Part shown: positions 1 through 8,056 of the stretch, in pieces
How positions within the stretch are numbered: position 1 is the first letter of the stretch
Layout of the letters: each line of letters starts with the position of its first letter
Assembly: GCA_902806065.1 (NCBI GenBank)
Contig: CADCVE010000009.1
Span: 1-52,412, forward strand
DNA length: 52,412 nucleotides
Direction: 5' to 3'
From: an uncultured Rubrobacteraceae bacterium
GTDB taxonomy: Bacteria; Actinomycetota; Rubrobacteria; Rubrobacterales; Rubrobacteraceae
Notes under the pieces: model-generated
The model's database searches: none
Seen by the model: the letters and a program-made list of their open reading frames with translations, nothing else
Told to the model about the DNA's origin: nothing
Position numbers and translations under genes: made by a program

Positions 1-60
1 CGTACCTTCTTGGATGGCTTTGACGATCCTGAGACGAAGATCTTCGGAGTAGGGTTTCAT
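1..60 (-). CDS. IS630-family transposase, N-terminus only (cut by window edge)
   Basis: The minus strand from 60 to 1 reads ATG followed by MKPYSEDLRLRIVKAIQEGT, which continues off the left edge. This is the usual opening of IS630-family (Tc1/mariner-like) transposases, where a helix-turn-helix DNA-binding region follows at once. Only 20 residues are visible, so whether the rest of the gene is intact cannot be judged. The family normally inserts at TA dinucleotides. No terminal inverted repeat was identified with confidence between this start and base 160. It lies next to a truncated gene remnant (269-418), consistent with disruption by insertion, but that link is inferred. Confidence 0.7.
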   Translation of the reverse strand, partial: MKPYSEDLRLRIVKAIQEGT

Positions 61-157
61 AGCTTCTATGATCGCCTACGGCGGCCTTACAGGTCAACGG
101 TTATGGTCTTTGCTGTAAAAGAAGCATTATCGGTAAAACGCTCGAAAGCGAAAGGGC

Positions 158-201
158 CGAGCGCGATGAGGCTTTGTGACTGCGGAGCTTCATCGCGCTC
201 G
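158..201. repeat. Inverted repeat, 12-bp arms
   Basis: The arms at 158-169 and 190-201 (core GAGCGCGATGA and its complement) form a perfect 12-bp stem with a 20-base loop. There is no run of T on either side. It could be an end of the adjacent IS element or a folded transcript end. It lies only 12 bases from a second hairpin. Confidence 0.5.
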
Positions 202-213
202 ACCCAAACGGAC

Positions 214-244
214 GGGATGCCGTCGCTACGAGCCACGGCATCCC
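214..244. terminator. Hairpin, possible terminator of the 269-418 remnant
   Basis: GGGATGCCGT at 214-223 pairs perfectly with ACGGCATCCC at 235-244 around an 11-base loop. It lies 25 bases past the stop codon of the minus-strand remnant at 269-418, where an intrinsic terminator would be expected. No U-tract follows on either strand, so the terminator assignment is tentative. Confidence 0.4.
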
Positions 245-268
245 GAACATTACACTATCCAGTATTTA

Positions 269-418
269 CTACTGCGCCGCGTTGACGCTCAGCGAGTTGG
301 CGGTGGCAGAATCAACCCCGGGGCTGATGGCGCACACCCAGTCGTTAGCAGTAGCGGACGCGTCCTCTACGCAGCTGTACCAGCTACCATCGGCAAAGAC
401 GATCTGTGTGCGAATCAT
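269..418 (-). pseudogene. 3' remnant of a pilin-like or other secreted protein gene
   Basis: A short minus-strand frame of 49 residues from an ATG at 418 ends at TAG. It contains the segments FADGSWYSCVEDA and ANDWVCAISPG. The paired cysteines, each near a tryptophan, and the short tail resemble the C-terminal disulfide region of type IV pilins and pseudopilins. The frame is open a little further upstream and meets a stop near 510. There is no N-terminal prepilin signal or hydrophobic helix, so this is probably a broken 3' end. The family call is a guess from pattern; it could also be a short unknown protein. Confidence 0.3.
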
Positions 419-594
419 CCACCCAAGCGCAACAGCCACACTCCTCCTTGGCCCAAAAGAAGGCTCAGAAGATAGTTGGCTGCGTTCGCAGATCGTGTAG
501 ACGGTCTACGAAAAACTCTCGAACAACTTCGGCCTTCACCGGGAGCGGCCCCGCGAGCAAAACTCAGCGCGGCCTTCGCTCTTGTGCCCCACAC

Positions 595-1368
595 CTACAT
601 TTCCTGGTTGGAGAACTCCCTCGGCTTTGGTCTGGCACTCTCGGAGATACGCCAGGCCGTGTCGAGCACGGCATCGGTGTAGTCCTTCTCTTTTGTATAA
701 AACCGGTAAGCTGGCACCGAGATGCTTACGGCCGCGACCGTCGTACCAGCAGGGTCGCGTATCGGCGCCGCGGCACAGCATAGCCCGACCATGGACTCCT
801 CTTCGTCGAGGGCGTAGCCTTGTTCTCGTACTTTACAAAGCTCTTTGTGCAGAAGGTCTAGGGAGGTGATGGTGTTCAACGTCAGCGCCGACATTCCCTG
901 ATCCTCAAACAGCGCGGCGACGTGGTCCCATTCGCTGCTTGCCAGCAAGACCTTGCCGACGCCGCTGCAGTGGGCCGGCAATCGTGCCCCGGTCCGCGAT
1001 ATACAGATCTTTATCGCAGGCGTGGGCTGCAGCTTCTCTACGTATACCGCTTGCACGCCATCCAGGACTGCCAGGTGTACCGTCTCGCCCCAGCTCCTCA
1101 CTAACTCTTCCATTAGCCTGCGGGCCTCGGTACGGAACTCGGTGGTGTCCAGAAGGGTCTGACTCAACTCGAAAAGTTGCCAACCAAGCCGGTAGCGTCC
1201 TTTGGCAGTACGGGCCAGTAACCTCTCGTCCGCCAGGCTAGCCATCAACTCGCTGGTGGTCGACTTAGGCAACTCCAGACACCTGGCTACCTCGCCGACG
1301 CCCCACTCGGGCCGTGCGAGCGAGAACAGGTCCAGCACCCGCATCGCCTTCCTTATAGTCTGTCGCAT
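595..1368 (-). CDS. IclR-family transcriptional regulator
   Basis: A 257-residue protein of usual IclR length. Residues 1-60 form the winged helix (IRKAMRVLDLF at the start, then the recognition region around EVARCLELPKSTTSELMASL). Residues about 75-245 form the GAF-like effector-binding domain, with AHCSGVGKVLLA and the late GLCCAAAPIRD segment typical of the family. IclR proteins act as dimeric repressors or activators of catabolic genes and bind a small organic acid. No catabolic operon is adjacent, so the ligand cannot be proposed. A GTTCG-N7-CGAAC inverted repeat at 1440-1456 lies upstream and could be its own operator. Confidence 0.9.
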   Translation of the reverse strand: MRQTIRKAMRVLDLFSLARPEWGVGEVARCLELPKSTTSELMASLADERLLARTAKGRYRLGWQLFELSQTLLDTTEFRTEARRLMEELVRSWGETVHLAVLDGVQAVYVEKLQPTPAIKICISRTGARLPAHCSGVGKVLLASSEWDHVAALFEDQGMSALTLNTITSLDLLHKELCKVREQGYALDEEESMVGLCCAAAPIRDPAGTTVAAVSISVPAYRFYTKEKDYTDAVLDTAWRISESARPKPREFSNQEM

Positions 1369-1680
1369 CTACGAACCCAACCTCACTGCCCTCTGAACTT
1401 CCCACTATAGTCCTTCGTAAATCTCGAAACAACCGACGTGTTCGCTATAAACGAACGTTTCTTACCACCGGATTCTTCTTGCGCGTCTTAACTTGTGCCA
1501 GATCCGGAGCGCCAGGGGAATACAAAGGCGCGAAGTATGCCTTACGCCTCGGAAAGAGTCACTGTCGGGGTGATCGTTACTGAAAGGCTGGTTCGAGCGT
1601 TACCCCTCACTCGCGCCGGTAGATAACGAACGCGAGGATATTATCCGCCTTGCGAGGATGGCTGAGGCCCTACAGGTTGC
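1369..1680. other. Intergenic region between the IclR gene and cinA
   Basis: These 312 bases hold the upstream region of the IclR gene and the 3' side of cinA. The only symmetrical element seen is GTTCG (1440-1444) N7 CGAAC (1452-1456), a candidate operator for the IclR protein. A plus-strand frame around 1573-1680 looks weakly coding-like but has no start signal and runs into antisense cinA, so it is not called. Confidence 0.4.
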
Positions 1681-2994
1681 TCAGGGCCGGGTTTCACGGA
1701 CGCGGTGTCTCAAGAGATCGAAGGCGCGGTTGGCGCTCCGCTCCCGAATAGCCTCGCGCGAGCGTCTCCAGGCCGAGAGGTCCAGCCTTTCGGCTACCGT
1801 ACCGCTTCCGTCGGAGATGCCAACAAAGACCAGCCCGACCGGCTTCTCCTCCGTCCCCCCGCCGGGGCCGGCGACACCGGTGATAGAGAGACCGTAGTCG
1901 GTTCCGGCCTTTTCGCGGACACCTTCGGCCATCGCTTTCGCGACCGGCTCGGAGACAGCGCCGTGCTTCACGAGCAGTTCGTAGGGTACTCTGAGGAGAC
2001 GCTCTTTGGAGTCGTTGGAGTACGTGACTAGGCCCTCGATGAAGTATGCCGAGGAGCCGGCGCGGTCGGTCAGGCGCTTGGCGAGGAGGCCGCCAGTGCA
2101 GCTTTCGGCGACCGCCAGGGTGGCGCCCTTCTCGGTGAGAAGCTTGCCGATGGCGCTCTCCAGGGTCTCGTCGCCTTCACCGAAGTAGTAGTTACCGAGA
2201 CGGGCCAGGATCTCATCGGCCACGGGCCCTATCTTTTTCTCCGCCTCCTCGGGTGTGGCAGCCCTCGCGGTGACGCGCAGGCGAACCTTGCCCTGCCCGG
2301 CCAGGGGAGCTACGGTGGGGTCGGAGGCATCGAGGAGGTCCTGGACTTGCTCCGCGAGCGCCGACTCGCCGATGCCGGTGAACCACAGGGTGCGGGAGAC
2401 GATGGCGCCTTCGCTCTGCTCCTTTATAAAAGGCTCCAGCGTCTCCTCGAACATACTCCTCATCTCCGTGGGGACGCCAGGGAACGTAGCGATGAGGGCG
2501 CCGTCGAGGTCCAGCATCGCCCCCATCGCCGTGCCAACGGGGTTCGGGATGAGCTTCGCTCCCTCGGGAAAGAGGGCCTGCTTGTAGTTGGAAGGGGTGG
2601 GCTCGCGGCCGAAGCGCCTGAACATCTCGTCAACGTGGTTGCGCGCCTCGGGATACTCGACCATCTCGTGGCCCGCCGCTACGCCCAGACACTCGTTGGT
2701 CAGATCGTCGGAGGTCGGCCCTAGGCCACCGGTGGTTATAACGAGGTCGCTTCGGGAGGCGGCCTCCAGGAGCGCGGCGGTGATACGCTGCCTGTTGTCC
2801 CCGACGGTGGTGTGGCGGTAGAGTGAGACTCCAAGGGCGGCAAGGTGGCTGCTCAGCCACGCCGAGTTCGTGTCCACGAGGTCCCCGAGCAGTATCTCGG
2901 TCCCGATCGTCAGGATCTCGGCGCTCCTTATGGCGCCGGTCTTCTCTTTTATACTTGCATCCGCATCTTCTATATCAATCTTCTCGTTGTGCAT
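1681..2994 (-). CDS. cinA: CinA: competence/damage-inducible protein, NMN amidohydrolase
   Basis: 437 residues, full length for CinA. The N-terminal half carries the MoCF/COG1058 domain, with [19 protein letters not shown] near residue 28 and [12 protein letters not shown] near 85. The C-terminal domain, from about residue 285, is the PncC-type nicotinamide-nucleotide amidase, with [15 protein letters not shown] and [10 protein letters not shown]. In the family, the N-terminal domain hydrolyses ADP-ribose and the C-terminal domain deamidates NMN in pyridine-nucleotide salvage. The ATG lies 23 bases from the divergent yqeK start. A minus-strand TAGAAT ends just 6 bases before the ATG, suggesting a leaderless transcript. 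A later start near residue 22 is possible. Confidence 0.93.
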   Translation of the reverse strand: MHNEKIDIEDADASIKEKTGAIRSAEILTIGTEILLGDLVDTNSAWLSSHLAALGVSLYRHTTVGDNRQRITAALLEAASRSDLVITTGGLGPTSDDLTNECLGVAAGHEMVEYPEARNHVDEMFRRFGREPTPSNYKQALFPEGAKLIPNPVGTAMGAMLDLDGALIATFPGVPTEMRSMFEETLEPFIKEQSEGAIVSRTLWFTGIGESALAEQVQDLLDASDPTVAPLAGQGKVRLRVTARAATPEEAEKKIGPVADEILARLGNYYFGEGDETLESAIGKLLTEKGATLAVAESCTGGLLAKRLTDRAGSSAYFIEGLVTYSNDSKERLLRVPYELLVKHGAVSEPVAKAMAEGVREKAGTDYGLSITGVAGPGGGTEEKPVGLVFVGISDGSGTVAERLDLSAWRRSREAIRERSANRAFDLLRHRVRETRP

Positions 2995-3000
2995 CCCTTT

Positions 3001-3010
3001 ATTCTACAAT
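3001..3010. promoter_or_regulatory. Overlapping divergent -10 elements of cinA and yqeK
   Basis: On the minus strand, TAGAAT (3006-3001) is followed by six bases and the cinA ATG. On the plus strand, TACAAT (3005-3010) is followed by seven bases and the yqeK ATG. Each hexamer stands where transcription would begin at or beside the start codon, so both mRNAs may be leaderless. Neither has a clear Shine-Dalgarno sequence. The -35 regions are weak. Confidence 0.45.
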
Positions 3011-3017
3011 CCTGGCC

Positions 3018-3614
3018 ATGATCGAAAACTCTCTCCTCAAAGACGCCGAAAACTACGCCCGCAAACGCCTCTCCTACAAACGCTACGAACACACCTTGCG
3101 TGTCGCCGAGACCGCCGGACGCCTCGCCGAACTACACGGACTCGACCCCGACAAGGCACGCCTCGCCGGCCTCCTGCACGACGCGTCGAGGGAGACGTAT
3201 AAGGAAGGGCTCCTGCGGCTAGCCGAAGAAGCGGACCTGCCCATCAACGAGCTGGAGCGGGAGCGGCCGATGTTGCTGCACGGTCCCGTGGCGGCGGAGT
3301 GCGCGCGCCGGGACCTCGGGGTGAAGGATAGCGAGGTCCTGGAAGCGGTGCGGGTGCATACGACCGGCGAGCCGGGGATGGGGCCACTCGCGCTCGCGGT
3401 GTACCTAGCTGACAAGATCGAACCGGGCCGCGACCAACCCGGAGTGGACGGGCTGCGCAAGCTCGCCCTGAAGAGCTTGCACCGTGCCGCGAAGGCCGCG
3501 CTCGAAGCCTCCATCTCGTACAACGAACAGCGCGGGCGCCCTACCCACACCAAGAGCCTGCGGGCCCTCGAATGGTTAGAGAATCCCGGAGGTAAAAGCT
3601 CCGGCGAGGTGTAG
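3018..3614 (+). CDS. yqeK: YqeK-type HD phosphohydrolase (symmetrical Ap4A hydrolase)
   Basis: 198 residues, the usual size for YqeK. The HD-domain metal ligands are visible in order: H in YEHTLRVAE (near residue 25), the HD pair in LLHDASRE (near 55), H in LLHGPVAAE and VRVHTTGEPGM, and D in LADKIEPGRD. In the family this enzyme uses iron to cleave diadenosine tetraphosphate to two ADP. It is commonly encoded near nadD and other NAD genes. Here it is divergent from cinA, another pyridine-nucleotide gene. The chosen ATG follows a TACAAT -10 by seven bases; longer upstream frames would run through the cinA promoter. Its 3' end overlaps the convergent gene by 39 bases. Confidence 0.88.
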   Translation: MIENSLLKDAENYARKRLSYKRYEHTLRVAETAGRLAELHGLDPDKARLAGLLHDASRETYKEGLLRLAEEADLPINELERERPMLLHGPVAAECARRDLGVKDSEVLEAVRVHTTGEPGMGPLALAVYLADKIEPGRDQPGVDGLRKLALKSLHRAAKAALEASISYNEQRGRPTHTKSLRALEWLENPGGKSSGEV

Positions 3615-4190
3615 GGCGTAGACCCCGAACCCCGCCGCTACCGCCAAGACGACCGCTACGAACAACTCCGTCACCCCCCCGGACCTTACACCACGAGGCA
3701 GGAACCGGAAGGTCGACTTCACCGGCCACAGGAGCGGCACGCCCCTCTTGTTCAGGGCGTCGGCAAACAGATGCGAGACGTAGCCAGCCAGGAGGGCAAG
3801 GAATAGTTCGGGGGAGAGCGGCGCGACGGGAGAGATCAGGACGGCGAAGAGCGAAACGCCGAGGAGCGAGTGCGTAAGCGTCCGGTGCCCGACCGTGCGA
3901 AAGAGGGTGAATGAAGTAATCCTCAAGGCCCAGCTTACGGGGCGTGAGATCACATCGAGGACCGGAACCTTCGTCCGGCTCAGACCGTTCCCCAGCCGGC
4001 TGCGCGGGTTATCCACATCCGGGACCCAGGAGGCTACTACGGCCGCGGGATAGGCATACAGAGGCGGTTCGTTGCCGGTAAGCAGTGAGACCCCGGCCAG
4101 AGCCGCGACCCCGAAGATCGCGTGTGTAGTGGCGTTCAACGCGAAGAGCAGTCCAACGACCCGCGGGACCTCGAATACAATGATCCGCAT
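3576..4190 (-). CDS. YdjM/DUF457-type membrane-bound metal-dependent hydrolase
   Basis: Up to 204 residues, with the signature of the YdjM (LexA-binding, DUF457) family: an N-terminal TTHAIFG, PDVDNPRSRLG near residue 58, GHRTLTHSLLG near 102, and HLFADALNKRGVPLLWP near 140. These histidines and aspartates are the presumed metal ligands, and four to five hydrophobic helices place it in the membrane. The substrate is unknown for the family. Proteins of this family usually start just before THxxxG, so the TTG at 4139 is a credible alternative start. The 3' end overlaps yqeK convergently. Confidence 0.75.
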   Translation of the reverse strand: MRIIVFEVPRVVGLLFALNATTHAIFGVAALAGVSLLTGNEPPLYAYPAAVVASWVPDVDNPRSRLGNGLSRTKVPVLDVISRPVSWALRITSFTLFRTVGHRTLTHSLLGVSLFAVLISPVAPLSPELFLALLAGYVSHLFADALNKRGVPLLWPVKSTFRFLPRGVRSGGVTELFVAVVLAVAAGFGVYALHLAGAFTSGIL

Positions 4191-4221
4191 CGAACGGAGA
4201 GCTTGTGTTTGCCGGGCGCGT

Positions 4222-4818
4222 TCAAGTTTGATAGAGCCTCTCCCGGGCTACGTCCTCGACCATCGCCCTCTTCGAGTCCCGGGCGAAGCGCTTCTGCAAA
4301 AGACGGGCGAAAGGATAGCCGGGCCAGGCCAGGGGGTGTTTCGGGCGGGAGAAGGCGAAGACATCGTAATGAACCGTGTCTTCTTCGCGGTTCCACTCCA
4401 CGCTGAAGCGTTCCTCGCCGCGCTCGGCGTGACCGGGGAGTGTCCCGTAGCCGAAGCCGAACCGCTCGACGTTGCCGCTCTCTTCGATGAGGTACACGAT
4501 ACGGGCGGTGTTCAGCGACCAGAAACCGAGGTGACGGGCGAGCACGCCGACCGTCGCGCCGACCTGTATCGGCGCATCCGGGGGAAGGAGCTTTACCCAT
4601 CCGAGATCAAATTGCCGCCACCCACGCAGGGCTTGGACAGCTCGCACATACGCCTCCGGCCCCTCGCCGAGCCGGACCCGGTAACGGTCCACAACGTAGC
4701 CCGAGGGGGCTTTATCCTCGCGGGATGCTCCTACCCGACCGTAAGAGAACGGCAGCGCCTTCTGAGATTCGATGAAGTGGAGGATGCGTTCCTTTGTGGG
4801 CTCTCGGAGCAGGAACAT
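4222..4818 (-). CDS. DUF1990-family protein
   Basis: 198 residues from the ATG at 4818. Features of the DUF1990 (PF09348) family are visible: FSYGRVGASRED near residue 25, then YVVDRYRVRLGEGPE, alternating beta-rich segments (VGATVGVLARHLGFWSLNTARIVYLIE), FGFGYGTLPGHAERGEERF, and a C-terminal LLQKRFARDSKRAM. The family is of unknown biochemical function; plant and bacterial members are soluble. The frame is open further upstream to 5043, but that part does not resemble the family. The ATG shares its A with the TGA of an upstream frame (TGATG), which suggests translational coupling. Confidence 0.75.
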   Translation of the reverse strand: MFLLREPTKERILHFIESQKALPFSYGRVGASREDKAPSGYVVDRYRVRLGEGPEAYVRAVQALRGWRQFDLGWVKLLPPDAPIQVGATVGVLARHLGFWSLNTARIVYLIEESGNVERFGFGYGTLPGHAERGEERFSVEWNREEDTVHYDVFAFSRPKHPLAWPGYPFARLLQKRFARDSKRAMVEDVARERLYQT

Positions 4819-5162
4819 CAGCGGCGCCCCGTCCCGGTACTCGTCACGCTTTGCGCCCATATCCGGCCGGAGAGGCTGCATGATGATCGGACTCCGAACG
4901 CCCTTACGTCCTCTTCGTACGTCCGGCGGAGCAAGTCTTCCTTTGATTCGCGCATTACTGGCCGCGCGCATTTCCGGCCATCCCGGAAGTCGTCGTGCTC
5001 GGAGTGGTGGGAGATCACGCCCGACCAGATCAAGCCTAAGCACTCGTGTGACTTGCCGTCCAGGGAGACGGTATGGAAACGGTTCTCCTTCTCCCTAGCG
5101 AACCCGGAGTAAGAGAATAGGAGGTTATCTTGGGCGGGGATGCTCACTGCGGAGATGCACAT
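4818..5162 (-). CDS. Uncertain hypothetical or decayed gene upstream of the DUF1990 gene
   Basis: A minus-strand frame open from 5264 to 4818. An ATG at 5162 gives 114 residues (MCISAVSIPAQDNLLF at the start), and the longer frame would overlap the end of dut. The segment FSYSGFAREKENRF looks like a real beta-strand pattern, but I do not recognise a family. In favour of it being a gene: its stop and the next start overlap as TGATG, and otherwise almost 400 bases would be empty. Against: no good ribosome site and irregular composition in its C-terminal half. It may be a degenerate gene. Confidence 0.3.
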   Translation of the reverse strand: MCISAVSIPAQDNLLFSYSGFAREKENRFHTVSLDGKSHECLGLIWSGVISHHSEHDDFRDGRKCARPVMRESKEDLLRRTYEEDVRAFGVRSSCSLSGRIWAQSVTSTGTGRR

Positions 5163-5214
5163 AGAATACACGGAGTCTAGCAGGGCGATCTTTGGGACGG
5201 ATATTCCGGCAGGC

Positions 5215-5697
5215 TCAAGACGTCCCCGAGGAGCCAAATCCCCCCTCCCCACGCGCATCAGCACCCTCTTCGAGCAGTTCCACGCTCACGAATTCCGCCT
5301 CTGCAACCCGCACGAGGACGAGTTGCGCGATCCTCATGCCTACCTCGACCTCGAAGGTCTCCTCCCGGTCATGGTTTATAAGGGGGACCATCAGCTCACC
5401 TCTGTAGCCGGGATCTATGAGCCCGGGTGTATTTACAAGCGAGATACCGTGCCGCACTGCCAGGCCGCTCCTCGGCAAAATGAGCCCCGCGTACCCGTCG
5501 GGAACGGCGACCGCTATCCCGGTGCGGACCACGACGCGCTCACCGGGCGCGAGGGCGACACCCTCGGCGGCGGAGAGGTCGTAGCCGGCATCTCCAGCGT
5601 AAGCCCGGCCGGGGACTCTTGCTTCAGGCTGTAGCCGCCGGAACGGCACCCTCAAAGCGGGGGGGTCGGTGGAGACTGAGAAGGAATCGGGGCACAT
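5215..5697 (-). CDS. dut: dUTP diphosphatase (dUTPase)
   Basis: 160 residues with all five trimeric dUTPase motifs in order: AGDAGYDLSA (I, with the catalytic-region Asp), PRSGLAVRHGI (II), NTPGLIDPGYRGE (III, uracil-binding hairpin and the general-base Asp), RIAQLV (IV), and the glycine-rich C-terminal GEGGFGSSG (V, closes over the phosphates). It hydrolyses dUTP to dUMP and pyrophosphate, preventing uracil incorporation and supplying dUMP for thymidylate synthesis; thyX lies about 12 kb away in this window. The start at 5697 leaves a short N-terminal arm before the conserved core. Confidence 0.95.
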   Translation of the reverse strand: MCPDSFSVSTDPPALRVPFRRLQPEARVPGRAYAGDAGYDLSAAEGVALAPGERVVVRTGIAVAVPDGYAGLILPRSGLAVRHGISLVNTPGLIDPGYRGELMVPLINHDREETFEVEVGMRIAQLVLVRVAEAEFVSVELLEEGADARGEGGFGSSGTS

Positions 5698-5708
5698 GAC
5701 GGTTGAGT

Positions 5709-5871
5709 TTATAGCTTTCAGCGATCAGCTTTCGGCAGTCAGCAAGAACGGCTAACGAATCGTACCGAAGTTGGACCGAGCCCTCCGGCAGCGGGTATCT
5801 GGTTACACCCTCTCCGAAGAGCAATACCATCTCACAAAAGCTGATGGCTGAAAGCTGAGGGCTAGATGCTA
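5709..5871. repeat. Imperfect inverted repeat pair before metG
   Basis: The segment beginning ATAGCTTTCAGCGATCAGC at about 5710-5743 and the segment at about 5836-5871 (AGCTGATGGCTGAAAGCTGA) are imperfect inverted copies of one another, about 33 bases each, separated by roughly 92 bases. Both are built from AGCTTTCAGC/AGCTGA units. A related AGCTTTCAGC occurs after the sulfite-oxidase-like gene near 42591. This is a probable small dispersed repeat; the right arm abuts the metG start. Confidence 0.5.
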
Positions 5872-5881
5872 TGCTTAAAGT

Positions 5882-7612
5882 ATGAGCGAGAGAGTTGCGA
5901 GAGACGGAAGAGAACGTTACCTGGTTACATCGGCGCTGCCTTATGCCAACGGGCCGCTGCACATCGGGCATATGGCGGGGGCTTATCTGCCGGCGGATGT
6001 GTATGTGCGGTACCTCAGGATGCGCGGCGAGGACGTGGTGTTCGTTGGGGGGACTGATGAGCACGGCGTTCCGATCACGCTGACCGCCGAGCGCGAGGGC
6101 AAGGAGCCCCAGGAGGTCGTGGACTACTGGTACGCTCACATGAAGGAGACTTTTAGCCGCTTCGGCATCAGCTTCGACAACTTCTCGCGTACCTCTACAC
6201 CGCTGCACGCGAGGAATACTCAGATCTTCTACGAGAAGCTCAAAGAGGGCGGGTACATCTCCGAGGCCGAGAGCAAGCAGATGTACAGTCCGACCGAGGG
6301 GCGTTTCCTGCCGGATCGCTACGTCGAGGGGACGTGTCCGGTGTGCGGCTATAAGGAGGCTCGGGGCGACCAGTGTGACAACTGCGGGAGTTGGTATGAA
6401 GCTTATGAGCTTATAGAGCCGCATTCCAAGATTACGGGCGGCCCCGTGGAGGTGCGCGAGACGACGCACCTGTATCTGGACCTGCCGAAGTTCTCCGATC
6501 GTCTCCAGGAGTGGGTCGGGCGGCAGGATCATTGGCGCGACTCGGTGAGGAACTTCGTGCTCGGCATGATCGGCGGTGGTTTGGAGCGGCGTCCGATCAC
6601 CCGCGATATAACCTGGGGCGTGCCGATACCCGAGCCCGGTTTCGAGGACAAGCGCTTCTACGTGTGGTTCGACGCGCCGATAGGCTACGTTTCCTCGACG
6701 ATGGAGTGGGCGGAGAACGCCGCCGATCCGGATCGCTGGCGGGCATACTGGCAGGAGCCGGAGACGAAGCTCATCCACTTTATCGGCAAGGACAACACCG
6801 TCTTCCACGCCGTGGTGTGGCCCGCCATGCTCATGGGCGCCAGCGAGAGCGGCGAGGAACCCTTCGTACTACCCCACGACGTACTCGCCAACGAGTTCAT
6901 GAACCTGGAGGTGGTCGTAAACGGTGAGCGGCGGCCGATGCAGATGTCCACCAGCCGCAACCTCGCAGTTTGGCTGCACGAGGCACTCGACGACTTCCCG
7001 GCGGACCTGCTGCGGTTCTATCTCGCCTCCATCCTGCCGGAGACAGCGGACGTGAACTTCTCGTGGCGTGAGCTGCAGGAGCGGGTGAACTCCGACCTGA
7101 TCGGCACCCTAGGAAACTACGTAAACCGCACCCTATCCTTTCTGGAACGCTACTTCGACGGCGAAGCCCTACGTCCCGAAGAGATATCCGCGGACGCCAA
7201 GGAAGTCTTCGCGGACTTCAAAGAGATCGAGGCTCGTTACGAGGCACGCATGCTCGCCGGGCGCCCGAGAGACGCTCTGGGCGAGCTACTGGCAATGGGC
7301 CGGCGGGCGAACCGTTTCTTCGACGCCGAAGCGCCGTGGAAGAGCCGCAAGGAGAACCCGGAGGCGGCCCGGGCCACGCTCTACGCTTGCTCGGTCTTGC
7401 TCGGCTCCATCGCATACCATGCCGCCCCCTACGTCCCGGAGGCCGTCGAGCGCCTCGAAAAGTTCTTCGGCGGTACTATCGCAAGAGTCTCGGACCTGGA
7501 GAAGCTGCCCGATGCCTACCGCGCTAACAACGCCAAACCCCTCTTCAGGCGGGTCGAGGATTCCGAGGTCGAAGCGGCTGAGAGGAGGCTTTCAGCTGCG
7601 GCGGAGGGTTAG
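5882..7612 (+). CDS. metG: Methionyl-tRNA synthetase
   Basis: 576 residues of a class I aminoacyl-tRNA synthetase that charges tRNA-Met. The HIGH signature is at residues 27-30. A single zinc knuckle has Cys 152, 155, 165 and 168 (CPVCG and CDNCG). The KMSKS-equivalent loop is at 354-358 and reads QMSTS. The helical anticodon-binding domain follows (LLRFYLASILPETADVNFSW, then LGNYVNRTL). There is no C-terminal EMAP/Trbp111-type tRNA-binding domain, so the protein is at the short end for the family. The ATG is the natural start just before the Rossmann core. The upstream region contains an inverted repeat pair rather than a T-box. Confidence 0.96.
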   Translation: MSERVARDGRERYLVTSALPYANGPLHIGHMAGAYLPADVYVRYLRMRGEDVVFVGGTDEHGVPITLTAEREGKEPQEVVDYWYAHMKETFSRFGISFDNFSRTSTPLHARNTQIFYEKLKEGGYISEAESKQMYSPTEGRFLPDRYVEGTCPVCGYKEARGDQCDNCGSWYEAYELIEPHSKITGGPVEVRETTHLYLDLPKFSDRLQEWVGRQDHWRDSVRNFVLGMIGGGLERRPITRDITWGVPIPEPGFEDKRFYVWFDAPIGYVSSTMEWAENAADPDRWRAYWQEPETKLIHFIGKDNTVFHAVVWPAMLMGASESGEEPFVLPHDVLANEFMNLEVVVNGERRPMQMSTSRNLAVWLHEALDDFPADLLRFYLASILPETADVNFSWRELQERVNSDLIGTLGNYVNRTLSFLERYFDGEALRPEEISADAKEVFADFKEIEARYEARMLAGRPRDALGELLAMGRRANRFFDAEAPWKSRKENPEAARATLYACSVLLGSIAYHAAPYVPEAVERLEKFFGGTIARVSDLEKLPDAYRANNAKPLFRRVEDSEVEAAERRLSAAAEG

Positions 7613-7627
7613 AGAGCCTTTGGCGGT

Positions 7628-7996
7628 CTACCTGCCCGTCTCGACCTCGTAGCCCTTCTCCCGCCAGGCGTTTACGCCGCCGTCCATGTTAGCGACGTTC
7701 GTATAACCCATCTCCTTCAGGGACTTCGCCGCGAGGGCGCCACGGCCGCCGACGGCGCAGTGAACGATTATGCGCTCGTCCTTGTCCGGCAGCTCATCGG
7801 CGGCCTTGTACTCCAGTAGGCCGCGTGGGATCGGCTTCGCGCCCGGTATGTGCCCCTCATCCCACTCGTTGGGTTCCCGCACGTCCACCACGATGACGCT
7901 CTCGCCGGAGTCTAGCAAGCCGTGCACCGCCTCGACGTCCGTCTGCTCGGTCTCGCTCTTTGCCTCGGCCACCATCTCCTGGTAACTCTTCGCCAC
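7628..7996 (-). CDS. Rhodanese-like sulfurtransferase, single domain
   Basis: 122 residues. Residues 20-120 form one rhodanese fold: VIVVDVREPNEWDEGHIPGA near 34-53 and the active-site loop HCAVGGRG with catalytic Cys80, which would carry the persulfide. No signal peptide or membrane segment is present, so it is cytoplasmic. Single-domain rhodaneses move sulfur to acceptors such as thiols or cyanide; the physiological partner cannot be told from the neighbours. A purine-rich ribosome site (GGAGGGAG) precedes the ATG. It converges on metG with 15 bases between stops. Confidence 0.9.
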   Translation of the reverse strand: MAKSYQEMVAEAKSETEQTDVEAVHGLLDSGESVIVVDVREPNEWDEGHIPGAKPIPRGLLEYKAADELPDKDERIIVHCAVGGRGALAAKSLKEMGYTNVANMDGGVNAWREKGYEVETGR

Positions 7997-8056
7997 TTCT
8001 CTCCCTCCTTCGTACTTTCCGGGACGAATACTAACCGAACGGGATGTTCCCGGCCT

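Noticed and set aside
1573-1680. Plus-strand coding-like stretch before the cinA stop
   Set aside because: It begins without a start signal after a stop codon, runs into antisense cinA and matches no family.
4072-5112. 346-codon open frame on the plus strand
   Set aside because: It is antisense to the DUF1990 gene and the YdjM-like gene and lacks any domain; the high GC makes long antisense frames common.
5624-6808. 394-codon open frame on the minus strand
   Set aside because: It is antisense to metG and part of dut; both are unmistakable by motif, and the frame shows no domain.
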